DNA of 35,293 bases from an uncultured beta proteobacterium. Its GTDB lineage: Bacteria > Pseudomonadota > Gammaproteobacteria > Burkholderiales > Rhodocyclaceae. The position numbers were made by a program, and so were the translations under genes. The stretch is from NCBI GenBank assembly GCA_903933395.1, contig CAIZKA010000320.1, positions 1 through 35,293 on the forward strand, given 5' to 3'. Within the stretch, counting starts at the first letter, position 1; every line of letters starts with the position of its first letter. The notes below the pieces were generated by a model, which did not search any database, was not told the DNA's origin, and worked only from the letters and a program-made list of their open reading frames with translations. Shown here in pieces: positions 8,118 through 16,306 of the stretch.

Positions 8118-8882
8118 TCAGTTCTTTGCTTCCGGCTTCACCGCGCGATGGAAGCCGATCATGCCGTGGAACACGGTATCCACGCTGACCTCGACGAAAC
8201 CCAGTTCGCGCAGCACGATCGACAATTCCTCGGCGGTGTAGAACAGGTCCAGCGCGTCGATGAAATACTGCTTGAACCGGGTCGCCGCGGGACTGCTGCC
8301 GACGATCAGGCTGGTGAAATTCAGGCAGGTCTTGAGATAGGCGTAGTAGAGGTTCTTCACGATCGGATTGCGCGGGCGCAGCATGTCGGAATGGTGAAAA
8401 TGGCCGCCGGGCTTGAGCACGCGCAGGATCTCGGTGAACACCTCGCGCACGCGCAGGTGGCGCGAGGCGAACTGCAGGGTGACGACGTCGAAATGGTTGT
8501 CCAGGAAGGGCAGCACATGCACGTCGCCGATGGTGCTCTTGATGTGAAAACCGAGGGCAGCGGCATTCTGTGCCCCCACGGTCTGCATTTCGGCGCTGCG
8601 GTCCATCGCATGCACGTCCAGCGTCGGCTCGCGCTTGAGCAGGGCGATGCCGATGGCGTTGGTGCCGGCGCAGACATCCAGCACTTTCTGGTCCGGCTTG
8701 ATGTCCACCGTCTGCATGAAGCGCTTGAGAAAGGTGCTCCAGAGGCCCAGTGCGGCGATCTCGTTGGCGCGATCGTAATAACGCGCTATGTCGGCAAAGG
8801 CATCGTTGAGATCATTGTTCCAGACGTCGCTGAAGCGTTGTTCGCGTGCGGCCTCGCGCGAGGCCAGCGGGGGAGGTGCCAT
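8118..8882 (-). CDS. UbiE/MenG-like class I SAM-dependent methyltransferase
   Basis: I start this 254-aa protein at ATG 8882, where GGAG lies 9 bases upstream; an ATG at 8900 is possible but has a poor ribosome site. The same frame stays open further upstream, but only inside the pepN gene. The N-terminal pattern FADIARYYDRANEIAALG and C-terminal part resemble the ubiquinone/menaquinone C-methyltransferase family. Motif I reads VLDVCAGTNAIG, where UbiE has a DVAGGTG-type sequence, so the glycine loop is altered. It lacks the cysteine set of the arsenite methyltransferase ArsM (only two cysteines are visible). A quinone-modifying role would suit the neighbouring respiratory genes, but this is inference. 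Confidence 0.65.
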   Translation of the reverse strand: MAPPPLASREAAREQRFSDVWNNDLNDAFADIARYYDRANEIAALGLWSTFLKRFMQTVDIKPDQKVLDVCAGTNAIGIALLKREPTLDVHAMDRSAEMQTVGAQNAAALGFHIKSTIGDVHVLPFLDNHFDVVTLQFASRHLRVREVFTEILRVLKPGGHFHHSDMLRPRNPIVKNLYYAYLKTCLNFTSLIVGSSPAATRFKQYFIDALDLFYTAEELSIVLRELGFVEVSVDTVFHGMIGFHRAVKPEAKN

Positions 8883-8989
8883 ATTCGATTTCTCCAGCAT
8901 GAGGGTAAAACATTGCAGAAGGCAGGGATTTAGCCCTTCCCGAGAAAGGGTGTCAAGTCGGTCGCGGCCACAAGGAGTCGGCGCCGGGG

Positions 8990-11674
8990 CTACGGCGGAT
9001 TCCCCAGCGCGTTGCCCACCACTTCGGCGACGTCCTTCGCCAGGTCTGAGCAGGCCTGGATGCGCTCCAGCGCGACGCGGGCATGGGCCTGACGCCCGGC
9101 GTCGAACTGCCGCCAGCGATCGAAGGCACGGGCAATGCGCGAGGCCACCTGCGGATTCATGGCCTGCAATTCGATGATGACGTCGGCCGCGAGCCGGTAG
9201 CCCTCGCCGTCGGCGGCGTGGAAATGGCGCGGGTTGCCGGCACAAAACGTTCGCACCAGGGCATACACCTTGTTCGGGTTGCGGATGTCGAAGGCCGCAT
9301 GACGCATCAGTTCGCGCACGCGCTGCGTGGTCCCGGGCAGGCGCGAGGTGGATTGCACCTGCAGCCACTTGTCGACCACCAGCGCCTCGTCCTGCCAGCG
9401 CGCATGGAAACTCACGAGCGCCGTTTCGCGCTCCGGCAGGTCGAGGTTGGCCAGCGCGCCCAGCGCGGCCATGACGTCGGTCATGTTGCCGGCTTCATGG
9501 AACTGCGCCAGCAGGCGCGGCAGGACGCTGTCCTTGAGCCAGGCCTCGTCACTTTCGGCAAGGTAAGCAAGGCAGAGATTGCGCAGGGCGCGTCGGCCGA
9601 CCTGGGTGCCATCGGGCGCATAGTCCTCTGCCGGCGCCAAAGCCAGCCACACTGCCTCGAACCTGTCGCGCAACTCCGTCGCGAGATGGCGGCGCAAGGC
9701 AAGGCGGGCGGCGTGGATGGCTTCAGGGTCGATGGTCCGGCCGCGCCCCGCCATCTCCTCGGCCAGCACCTGCTCGGCCGGCAGCACCAGGGCTTCGGCC
9801 GCGAGCGCCGGGTCACCAATGAGGCCGTCGTCGAGTACGCGCGCTACGGCGGCGACATAGGCCTCGGGTATCCAGCCGGTGCCGGTGCCCGCCACGTCGA
9901 TGCCGGCGAGCAGGACACGGGTGGCGAGGCGCTGCCCCGCTTCCCAGCGGTTGAAGGCATCGCTGTCGTGGGCCATGAGGTGGGCCAGTTCGGCGTCTGG
10001 TTGGTCGAAGTCGAGATGCACGGGCGCCGAGAAACCACGCAGCAAGGACGCCACCGGCTCGGAAGCGATGTTCTCGAAGACGAAACTCTGCGTGGTTTCG
10101 GTCAACGAAACCACCCGTGTCTGTTCGGGCAACGCGTCGCTACCGTCCGGAAGCACCAGGCCGACGGCGACCGGAATGTGCAGCGGGCCCTCATCGACGG
10201 CGAGGCCGGCGTCCTGCAGTTTCCGCTCATAGGCGGTGGGAACCAGCAATTGCGTCAGGGTCAGCGTGTAGCGCTTCGCCGCGGCGTCGTAGGCGCCCGC
10301 GGCATGCAGGCGGGGCGTGCCGGCACGGGCGTACCAGCGGCGGAATTGCGTCAGATCGACGCCCGACGCATCCTGCATCGCGGCGACGAAATCCTCGCAG
10401 GTCACCGCCTGGCCGTCGTGGCGCTGGAAGTAGAGGTCCATGCCCTTGCGGAAGTTGTCGCGGCCGATCAGGGTCTCGATCATGCGGATGACCTGGGCCC
10501 CCTTTTCGTACACCGTCGCGGTGTAGAAATTGTTGATCTCGGCGTAGGACGCGGGCCGGATCGGGTGCGCCATCGGCCCGGCGTCCTCGGGAAACTGGGC
10601 TACACGGAGTGTTCTTACCTCCTGGATGCGCGTCACGGCGCGCGAATGCAGGTCCTCGCCGAATTCCTGGTCGCGATAAACGGTGAGGCCTTCCTTCAGC
10701 GAGAGCTGGAACCAGTCGCGGCAAGTGACGCGGTTGCCGGTCCAGTTGTGGAAGTACTCGTGGGCGACGACGCGGTCGATGTTCTGGTAGTCGCTGTCGG
10801 TTGCGGTGTCGGGCCGCGCCAGCACGTACTTGGTGTTGAAGATGTTGAGGCCCTTGTTCTCCATCGCCCCCATGTTGAAGTCGCCCACCGCGACGATCAT
10901 GTAGTGGTCGAGGTCCATCTCCAGGCCGAAGCGCTGCTCGTCCCAGGCCATGCTCTTCTTCAGTGCACTCATGGCGTGCTCGCACTGGTCTAGCTTGCCG
11001 GGTTCGACATACACCGCGAGGCGGACCTTACGCCCCGATGCCGTCGTGAAGTTGTCCTCCAGCACGTCGAGCCTAGCCGCGACCAGGGCGAAGAGATAGG
11101 CCGGCTTGGCGAAGGGATCTTCCCAGTGCGCCCAGTGCCGGGTTTCCCCCGTGCCCTGGACCACCAGGTTGCCGTTGGAAAGCAGTTGAGGAAAGCGCTC
11201 ACGGTCGGCTTCGATGGTGCAGCTGAAGCGCGCCATGACGTCGGGCCGGTCGGGGTAGAAGGTGATGCGGCGGAAGCCCTGCGCCTCGCACTGGGTGAAG
11301 TAGCCGTCCTTGGAACGGTAGAGGCCGGAGAGCTGGGTGTTGTTGTCGGGATCGATGCGGACCTGGGTTTCCAGCTTGAACTGGTCAGGCAGCGGGCCGT
11401 CGTCGATGCCGGAGATGGTCAGGCTGTCCGCGGTCAGCGTATAGCGGGAATGCGCCAGCGCGACGCCGTCGATGCCGACCGCCTGCAGGGCGAGCTCCTC
11501 GCCGTCGAGCACCAGGGCGCCGCCGCGGCCTGCAGGATTACGCCGGCAGGCCAGTGTGCTGCGCACTTCGGCATGGCCGTCGTTGATTGCGACGTGGAGA
11601 TCGATGCTGTCGATCAGCCAGGCCGGCGGGGTGTAATCCTTGAGATAGATGGCGTGGGGAGTTTCGGTGCGCAT
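8990..11674 (-). CDS. pepN: Aminopeptidase N (M1 family zinc metallopeptidase)
   Basis: An 894-aa cytosolic aminopeptidase, close to the 870 aa of E. coli PepN. The substrate-binding motif GAMEN is at 269-273, and the zinc motif HEYFH at 305-309 with the downstream glutamate E328 in LKEG. Adjacent blocks (ITFYPDRPDVMA, HNWTGNRVTCRDW) are typical of the bacterial PepN branch. It removes N-terminal residues in peptide turnover and is a housekeeping gene unrelated to the arsenic genes. It stands between the methyltransferase and the ars run on the same strand, separated from the latter by 125 bp with its own likely promoter. Confidence 0.96.
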   Translation of the reverse strand: MRTETPHAIYLKDYTPPAWLIDSIDLHVAINDGHAEVRSTLACRRNPAGRGGALVLDGEELALQAVGIDGVALAHSRYTLTADSLTISGIDDGPLPDQFKLETQVRIDPDNNTQLSGLYRSKDGYFTQCEAQGFRRITFYPDRPDVMARFSCTIEADRERFPQLLSNGNLVVQGTGETRHWAHWEDPFAKPAYLFALVAARLDVLEDNFTTASGRKVRLAVYVEPGKLDQCEHAMSALKKSMAWDEQRFGLEMDLDHYMIVAVGDFNMGAMENKGLNIFNTKYVLARPDTATDSDYQNIDRVVAHEYFHNWTGNRVTCRDWFQLSLKEGLTVYRDQEFGEDLHSRAVTRIQEVRTLRVAQFPEDAGPMAHPIRPASYAEINNFYTATVYEKGAQVIRMIETLIGRDNFRKGMDLYFQRHDGQAVTCEDFVAAMQDASGVDLTQFRRWYARAGTPRLHAAGAYDAAAKRYTLTLTQLLVPTAYERKLQDAGLAVDEGPLHIPVAVGLVLPDGSDALPEQTRVVSLTETTQSFVFENIASEPVASLLRGFSAPVHLDFDQPDAELAHLMAHDSDAFNRWEAGQRLATRVLLAGIDVAGTGTGWIPEAYVAAVARVLDDGLIGDPALAAEALVLPAEQVLAEEMAGRGRTIDPEAIHAARLALRRHLATELRDRFEAVWLALAPAEDYAPDGTQVGRRALRNLCLAYLAESDEAWLKDSVLPRLLAQFHEAGNMTDVMAALGALANLDLPERETALVSFHARWQDEALVVDKWLQVQSTSRLPGTTQRVRELMRHAAFDIRNPNKVYALVRTFCAGNPRHFHAADGEGYRLAADVIIELQAMNPQVASRIARAFDRWRQFDAGRQAHARVALERIQACSDLAKDVAEVVGNALGNPP

Positions 11675-11739
11675 GAATTTGTTTGCTCGAAGGTTGGGAC
11701 GGGCCGGCAGGGGTGACGTCGTGGCGGCGCAGAGGCGGC

Positions 11740-11768
11740 AGTATTTGCGTGATGGGGCTTGCGGTCAA
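11740..11768 (-). promoter_or_regulatory. Probable sigma70 promoter of pepN
   Basis: On the minus strand, TTGACC (11768-11763) and AATACT (11745-11740) are separated by 17 bp, giving 5/6 and 4/6 matches to consensus. The start site would be about 60 bp before the pepN ATG. It suggests pepN is transcribed independently of the ars run upstream. Confidence 0.45.
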
Positions 11769-11799
11769 CTGGCCTGAGGCGCCGGCCGGTTCGCGTGTT

Positions 11800-12540
11800 T
11801 CACTTGCAGTTGTTGTGCAGCTTCCACTTCTCGGCATGGCCCAGGGCCACCGCAAAGGCCGGCGGCGTGCAGCGATCGTCACCCGGGGATGCGTCGGCAA
11901 CAGGGGCCGGGGCGACCGCGGAAACCGTATCCGCGGCGGGAAAGCCCACCTGGCCGACAACGACGATCAGCGCCAGAAACAGCAGCACGATCGCCGTGGC
12001 GCCGGCGCCGACTCTCTGGCTGGCATGGGGCGTGAAGACTTCGCAGACTCCCCCGGCGCAGTGTTGCGCCTGGCGATTCGTGAAGGCGTTGTAGATCTTG
12101 CAGCCGATGCAGATGCCGAAGGCGCTTTCGAAGAACATCAGCGTCAGGCAGGTGGCGCAGACCAGCATGTTGATCGGCCCGATCACGTTGTTGATGACGA
12201 TCAGCCAGAGCATGGTCACGGCCAGTCCCCAGCCTATCGCCCAGGCGAAGCGCTTCTGCGGCGCGCCGGTCCATTCGGGGATTTGCTTTCTCACCGCGAA
12301 GCGTCCAACGATCATGCTCGGCGAGTATCTCGGGTTGATGAAAATGCGGATCGTGAAATCGATCAGGAAGGCGATCACGAAAATCTTGGTCGGGCGGAAA
12401 TTGCCCATGAACCACGCGTTGGCGAAGGTCATCATGGCGAAAACGAAGAGAATGCCGGCGGCGGCCCGCACCTCGCGCTCGTTCAATACCGGCACGTCGT
12501 AGCCGGGCACCGACTCGCCAAATCCGAGAATCCTGTTCAT
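11800..12540 (-). CDS. DUF4395 family cysteine-rich membrane protein
   Basis: A 246-aa integral membrane protein with hydrophobic segments at about 26-44, 51-68, 104-124, 125-145 and 180-199. It matches the DUF4395 pattern, including the early NPRYSPSM block and the CIGC motif (C144/C147) followed by KIYN. Other cysteines are C128, C131, C161 and C166, plus C224 and C245 in a tail that extends past the last helix. The start ATG at 12540 has an AGGA site. It is the last gene of the long ars run, 81 bp after the GDCCVxC gene. Function is unknown. The thiol-rich membrane face and location suggest a role in thiol redox or metalloid handling, but this is inference. Confidence 0.7.
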   Translation of the reverse strand: MNRILGFGESVPGYDVPVLNEREVRAAAGILFVFAMMTFANAWFMGNFRPTKIFVIAFLIDFTIRIFINPRYSPSMIVGRFAVRKQIPEWTGAPQKRFAWAIGWGLAVTMLWLIVINNVIGPINMLVCATCLTLMFFESAFGICIGCKIYNAFTNRQAQHCAGGVCEVFTPHASQRVGAGATAIVLLFLALIVVVGQVGFPAADTVSAVAPAPVADASPGDDRCTPPAFAVALGHAEKWKLHNNCK

Positions 12541-12621
12541 CGCAATCCTTTCAAAATGTTCCCGAAGGGCCGCACCGCGCCGTCGCGTGCGGCAGGGGGC
12601 CGCCAACCAGGCCGGCAAGTT

Positions 12622-12837
12622 TCAACAACAATGGCCACGCCCGTGCTCCTGTATCGGCGGACAGGGCACCGTCCCGTAGGAACAGAACACGCAACAATCG
12701 CCCGGCTTGGGCTTGAGCACGGCGTGGCAGCCCTCGCAATCGTAGAACCACTGGCAGGCGTCGGTGGGCATGATTTCGGTCTTGACGTGCCCGCACAACG
12801 GACAGGTCAGCGTCGACTCGAGGATGATGTCAGCCAC
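12622..12837 (-). CDS. GDCCVxC domain small cysteine-rich protein
   Basis: A 71-aa protein with 11 cysteines: C12, C15, C28, C34, C37, the signature GDCCVFCSYG (C48, C49, C52), C59, and a terminal HCC pair (C70, C71). It fits the family known as GDCCVxC domain (seleno)proteins; some members replace a cysteine with selenocysteine, this one has no in-frame TGA. CPLCGH and CEGC groups look zinc-ribbon-like. It overlaps the acr3 3' end by 8 bp, so it is translated with the arsenite exporter. Relatives are found by metal and arsenic genes. Binding of As(III) or zinc through these thiols is plausible; no function is established to my knowledge. Confidence 0.75.
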   Translation of the reverse strand: MADIILESTLTCPLCGHVKTEIMPTDACQWFYDCEGCHAVLKPKPGDCCVFCSYGTVPCPPIQEHGRGHCC

Positions 12838-13897
12838 GTTCGTACCAATCCTTGCTTGAATTGACCACCTTGACCACCAGCAGCATCACCGGCACCTCGA
12901 TCAGGACGCCGACCACGGTAGCCAGCGCCGCGCCGGATTCGAAGCCGAACAGGCTGATGGCGGCGGCGACCGCGAGTTCGAAGAAGTTGCTGGCGCCGAT
13001 CAGGGCCGAGGGACACGCGACGTTGTGCTTTTCGCCGACGGCGCGGTTGAGCCAGTAGGCCAGCGCGGAGTTGAAGAGAACCTGGATCAGGATCGGCACG
13101 GCGAGCAGCGCGATGATCAGCGGCTTGTCCACGATGGCCTTGCCCTGGAAGGCGAACAGCAGCACCAGCGTGGCCAGCAGCGCGCTGATCGACCAGGGGC
13201 CGATTTTTTCCATGGTCGCATCGAAATGCTCCTGCCCCTTCTTGAGCAGCGACTTGCGCCACAACTGCGCCAGCGCCAGCGGGATCACGATATAGAGCAC
13301 GACCGAGGTGACCAGCGTGTCCCAGGGCACGGCGATGGCCGAGATGCCGAGCAGCAGGCCGACGATGGGGGCGAAGGCGACGACCATGATGGTGTCGTTC
13401 ACCGCCACCTGCGACAGCGTGAACAGCGGATCGCCGTTGGTCAGGCGGCTCCAGACGAAGACCATCGCGGTGCAGGGCGCCGCGGCAAGCAGGATCAGGC
13501 CGGCGATGTAGCTGTCGAGCTGGTCGGCCGGCAGGTAAGGCGCGAACAGGTGGCGGATGAAGATCCAGCCCAGGAGCGCCATCGAGAAGGGCTTCACCAG
13601 CCAGTTCACGAACAGCGTCACGCCGATGCCTTTGACATGCTGCTTCACTTCGTGCAGGGCGCCGAAATCGACCTTGACCAGCATCGGAATGATCATCACC
13701 CAGATCAGCAGGCCGACCGGGAGGTTGACCCGCGCCACTTCCATCCGGCCCAGCGCCTGGAAAGGCGCCGGCAGGAACTGGCCGAGGGCGATGCCGGCGA
13801 CGATGCAGAGAAAGACCCAGACCGTAAGGTAGCGTTCGAACACGCTCATCGGCGCATTGGCGGCGAGCCTGGCGGTGGTTTCGCATTGGGCGGACAT
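12830..13897 (-). CDS. acr3: ACR3-family arsenite efflux permease
   Basis: A 355-aa, roughly ten-helix inner-membrane carrier that exports As(III), product of arsenate reduction. The conserved block LAAAPCTAMVFVWSRLTNGDP carries C142, the cysteine shown to matter in ACR3 homologues, and ASNFFELAVAAAISLFGFESGAA carries the conserved glutamate of the late helices. The ATG at 13897 has an AGGAG site and lies 2 bp after the arsC stop; the open frame extends upstream only over arsC. Paired with arsC it completes the classical detoxification path: reduce As(V), expel As(III). It would also protect the cell from arsenite made by the periplasmic reductase. Confidence 0.95.
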   Translation of the reverse strand: MSAQCETTARLAANAPMSVFERYLTVWVFLCIVAGIALGQFLPAPFQALGRMEVARVNLPVGLLIWVMIIPMLVKVDFGALHEVKQHVKGIGVTLFVNWLVKPFSMALLGWIFIRHLFAPYLPADQLDSYIAGLILLAAAPCTAMVFVWSRLTNGDPLFTLSQVAVNDTIMVVAFAPIVGLLLGISAIAVPWDTLVTSVVLYIVIPLALAQLWRKSLLKKGQEHFDATMEKIGPWSISALLATLVLLFAFQGKAIVDKPLIIALLAVPILIQVLFNSALAYWLNRAVGEKHNVACPSALIGASNFFELAVAAAISLFGFESGAALATVVGVLIEVPVMLLVVKVVNSSKDWYERG

Positions 13898-13899
13898 GT

Positions 13900-14391
13900 T
13901 CAGCTCTCCTCGTGAATTCGCCGTGCCGCCAGCGCCGACTCCTGCGGTGTCATGCTTTCCAGCGGCAGGGCGAGAAAGGCTTCGATGCGCTTCCTTAGTG
14001 ATTGATAGGCTACTTCGAAGGCCTCGCGCCGCGCTTCCATCGGCTCGACGTGCGCCGGATCGGGAATGCCCCAGTGTGCCGTCGTCGGATGACCGGGCCA
14101 GACCGGACAGGTCTCCTCCGCCGCATTGCCGCAGACGGTGAAGATGAAATCGATAGTCGGCGCTGACGGCACGGCGAATTCTTCCCATGATTTGCTGCGT
14201 GCGCCTTCGCAGGGCACGCCGTGCTTCGCCAGCGTTTCCAGCGCCACCGGATTGACCGTGCCGGAAGGTTTGCTCCCCGCCGACCAGGCCTTGACGCGTC
14301 CAGCTCCAAGGTCGTTGAACAGCGCTTCGCCGAGGATGGAGCGTGCCGAGTTGCCGGTACACAAGACGAGGATGTCGATTGGCTTGCTCAC
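13900..14391 (-). CDS. arsC: Thioredoxin-type cytosolic arsenate reductase
   Basis: A 163-aa protein of the low-molecular-weight phosphatase fold. The P-loop CTGNSARS has nucleophile C11; resolving cysteines C87 and C95 sit in FTVCGNAAEETCPVW, and the acid D111 in GIPDP, matching C10/C82/C89/D105 of plasmid pI258 ArsC. It reduces cytosolic As(V) to As(III) with electrons from thioredoxin, unlike the glutaredoxin-linked ArsC of E. coli. The start is GTG at 14391 with GAGGAAT upstream; the ATG-free extension of this frame lies in the ATPase gene. It overlaps the ATPase gene by 4 bp and abuts acr3. Confidence 0.94.
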   Translation of the reverse strand: MSKPIDILVLCTGNSARSILGEALFNDLGAGRVKAWSAGSKPSGTVNPVALETLAKHGVPCEGARSKSWEEFAVPSAPTIDFIFTVCGNAAEETCPVWPGHPTTAHWGIPDPAHVEPMEARREAFEVAYQSLRKRIEAFLALPLESMTPQESALAARRIHEES

Positions 14392-15104
14392 GAAATTCCT
14401 CGCCCTTCGCCGACCTCTTCCACCGTCCTCCCGTCCCGGATGTGGTAAATGCGCTTGAAGGTCGGAATGATCTTTTCGTCGTGGGTGACGACAATGATCG
14501 CGGTCTGGTACTGGCTGGCCATCTGGTTGAGGATGCGCACCACGGCCAGCGCCCGCTCGCTGTCGAGCGGCGCGGTGGGTTCGTCGGCGAGGATCACCGG
14601 CGGCTGGTTGGCCAGGGCGCGGGCAATCGAGACGCGCTGCTGCTCGCCGCCGGAAAGCTCGCTCGGCTGCGCGCGAGCACGATGCGCCACGTCGAGCGCC
14701 TGCAGCAACTCCAGCGCCCTCGCCCGCGAGGCCCCGTTGGGCCGCCCCGCCAGCATCGGCAGCAGGGCGACGTTGTCGGTGACGTCGAGAAAGGGAATCA
14801 GGTAGGGCGCCTGAAAAATGAAGCCGATTCGGTCGCGCCGCAGGGCGCGCAAATCCTTGGTTTTCCAGCCACCCTGCTCGCCGTCGTAGATCACCTCGCC
14901 GCCGAGCGTCATGCGCCCGCGCGTGGGTTCGATCACTGCACCGAGGCACTTGAGCAGAGTGGTCTTGCCCGATCCGCTGGGGCCGACCAGGCCGACCACT
15001 TCGCCGGGCGCGATACTCATGTTTACTTCCTTCAGCGCATCGACGGCGGTGTCGCCCTCGCCGTAGCGCTTGCTCAATCCCTCGATGCGGATGCCCTGTT
15101 CCAT
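14388..15104 (-). CDS. ABC exporter ATPase (MacB/LolD/DevA-like)
   Basis: A 238-aa nucleotide-binding protein with Walker A GPSGSGKT (41-48), the signature LSGGEQQR, Walker B VILADEPTAPLD and the switch histidine in VVTHD. The Q-loop region FIFQAPYLIPFLDV is typical of the MacB/LolD/DevA group that drives mechanotransmission exporters with FtsX-like permeases. It starts at ATG 15104, 1 bp after the permease stop, and overlaps arsC by 4 bp, so the exporter is translationally tied to the arsenic genes. The substrate is unknown. Confidence 0.88.
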   Translation of the reverse strand: MEQGIRIEGLSKRYGEGDTAVDALKEVNMSIAPGEVVGLVGPSGSGKTTLLKCLGAVIEPTRGRMTLGGEVIYDGEQGGWKTKDLRALRRDRIGFIFQAPYLIPFLDVTDNVALLPMLAGRPNGASRARALELLQALDVAHRARAQPSELSGGEQQRVSIARALANQPPVILADEPTAPLDSERALAVVRILNQMASQYQTAIIVVTHDEKIIPTFKRIYHIRDGRTVEEVGEGRGIS

Positions 15105-15105
15105 C

Positions 15106-16299
15106 TCAGCCGCCGATCGCCGTGGCCGGATCGACCTTGAGCGCGGCGCGGATGGCCAGCGTACTGGCCAGCGCGCACACCACCATGACGATGACAAAGG
15201 CGCGCATCGCATCGGCGGTCTCCAGCAGTACGTACTTGGGAAAGGCCGGCGCCCAGAGCGTGGCCGAAATCTTGCCCACCACGAAACCGATCAAGCCCAA
15301 CCCCATCGCCTGCTGCAGGATCATGCCGGCGATGGTGCGGTTGCGGGTGCCGATCAACTTGAGTACCGCGATCTCGCGGATCTTGCCCAGCGTCATGGTG
15401 TAGATGATGAAGGCGACAATGGCCGCGCTGACGATGGTCAGGATCACCAAGAACATGCCGATCTGCTTGGCCGAGGTGGCGATCAGCTTGGCGATCAGGA
15501 TCTCTTCCATCTGCTCGCGGGTGTAGGCCTGCAAATGCTTCCAGCGGCGGATGTCCTGCGCCACGGCTTCCGCCGTGGCGCCAGCACCGACCTTTACCAG
15601 CACGGCGTTCACGCTGTGATTGATGGTCTGCGCGGCATTCACCGCATCGAGCAGGCCGGGCACGCCGGGACGATTCAGCGCCGGGTTGCCGGCCGTGCGG
15701 GCGCGATCGCTGACGATGGCATCGTTGTCCTTGAGGAACTGCGCTTCCTGTGCATCCTTCAGCGGGATGAAGACCATCGGGTCGCCGCCGGAGGACACCA
15801 TGCGTCGCGTCAGACCGACGACTTCGTAGTCGTGACGACGGATGCGAATGCGCTCGCCCAGCCGGAAACCGGTCTTGACGTCGGCAATGGCCTCGTAGTG
15901 GCCGCGCAAAAGACGCCGCCCGGCCAGCAGATAGGCCGGCTCGCCGGGCTGGCCCGGTTCGAAGCCGACCACCATGGCGCGCTCATCGGTATCGCCATGG
16001 CGCACCTGCATGGTCAGATAGGTAACGCTGGCGGCCTGCGCCACGCCGGGCAGGCCGAGCACGCCGCGATACGCATCGTCGCGGATGCTGGACGCTTCGG
16101 CATACGGCCCTTGCGTATCCTTCTGCACCACCCAGATGTCGGCCCCGCTGTTGGTCAGCAATACGCGCGCATCATCGACCATGCCGCGATAAACGCCGGC
16201 CATGGTCAAGGTGGCGCCGATGAGCAAACCCAGCCCCATTCCGGTAAGGACGAATTTGCCCCAGGAATGCAGGATGTCGCGGCCGGCGAGACTGATCAT
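15106..16299 (-). CDS. FtsX/DevC-like ABC exporter permease
   Basis: A 397-aa membrane protein with one N-terminal helix (about 16-36), a long periplasmic domain (about 40-270), and three C-terminal helices, the MacB/DevC topology. The block TLGKIREIAVLKLIGTRN near the first C-terminal helix is characteristic of FtsX-family permeases. Together with the adaptor upstream and the ATPase downstream it forms a DevBCA/MacAB-like tripartite pump; no outer-membrane channel is encoded here. Spacing to the adaptor is 7 bp. What it exports is not shown by sequence; arsenic-related or cell-envelope lipid substrates are both possible. Confidence 0.85.
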   Translation of the reverse strand: MISLAGRDILHSWGKFVLTGMGLGLLIGATLTMAGVYRGMVDDARVLLTNSGADIWVVQKDTQGPYAEASSIRDDAYRGVLGLPGVAQAASVTYLTMQVRHGDTDERAMVVGFEPGQPGEPAYLLAGRRLLRGHYEAIADVKTGFRLGERIRIRRHDYEVVGLTRRMVSSGGDPMVFIPLKDAQEAQFLKDNDAIVSDRARTAGNPALNRPGVPGLLDAVNAAQTINHSVNAVLVKVGAGATAEAVAQDIRRWKHLQAYTREQMEEILIAKLIATSAKQIGMFLVILTIVSAAIVAFIIYTMTLGKIREIAVLKLIGTRNRTIAGMILQQAMGLGLIGFVVGKISATLWAPAFPKYVLLETADAMRAFVIVMVVCALASTLAIRAALKVDPATAIGG

Positions 16300-16306
16300 T
16301 TCAGAC

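Noticed and set aside
8118-8882. Reading the methyltransferase as arsenite methyltransferase ArsM
   Set aside because: ArsM has three or four conserved cysteines in fixed places; this protein has two unrelated ones and a UbiE-like layout.
8883-9368. N-terminal extension of the methyltransferase frame
   Set aside because: It lies inside pepN in another frame and has no methyltransferase-like sequence; starts at 8882 or 8900 fit the family.
12622-12837. Selenoprotein reading of the GDCCVxC gene
   Set aside because: All signature positions are cysteine codons and no in-frame TGA occurs before the real stop.
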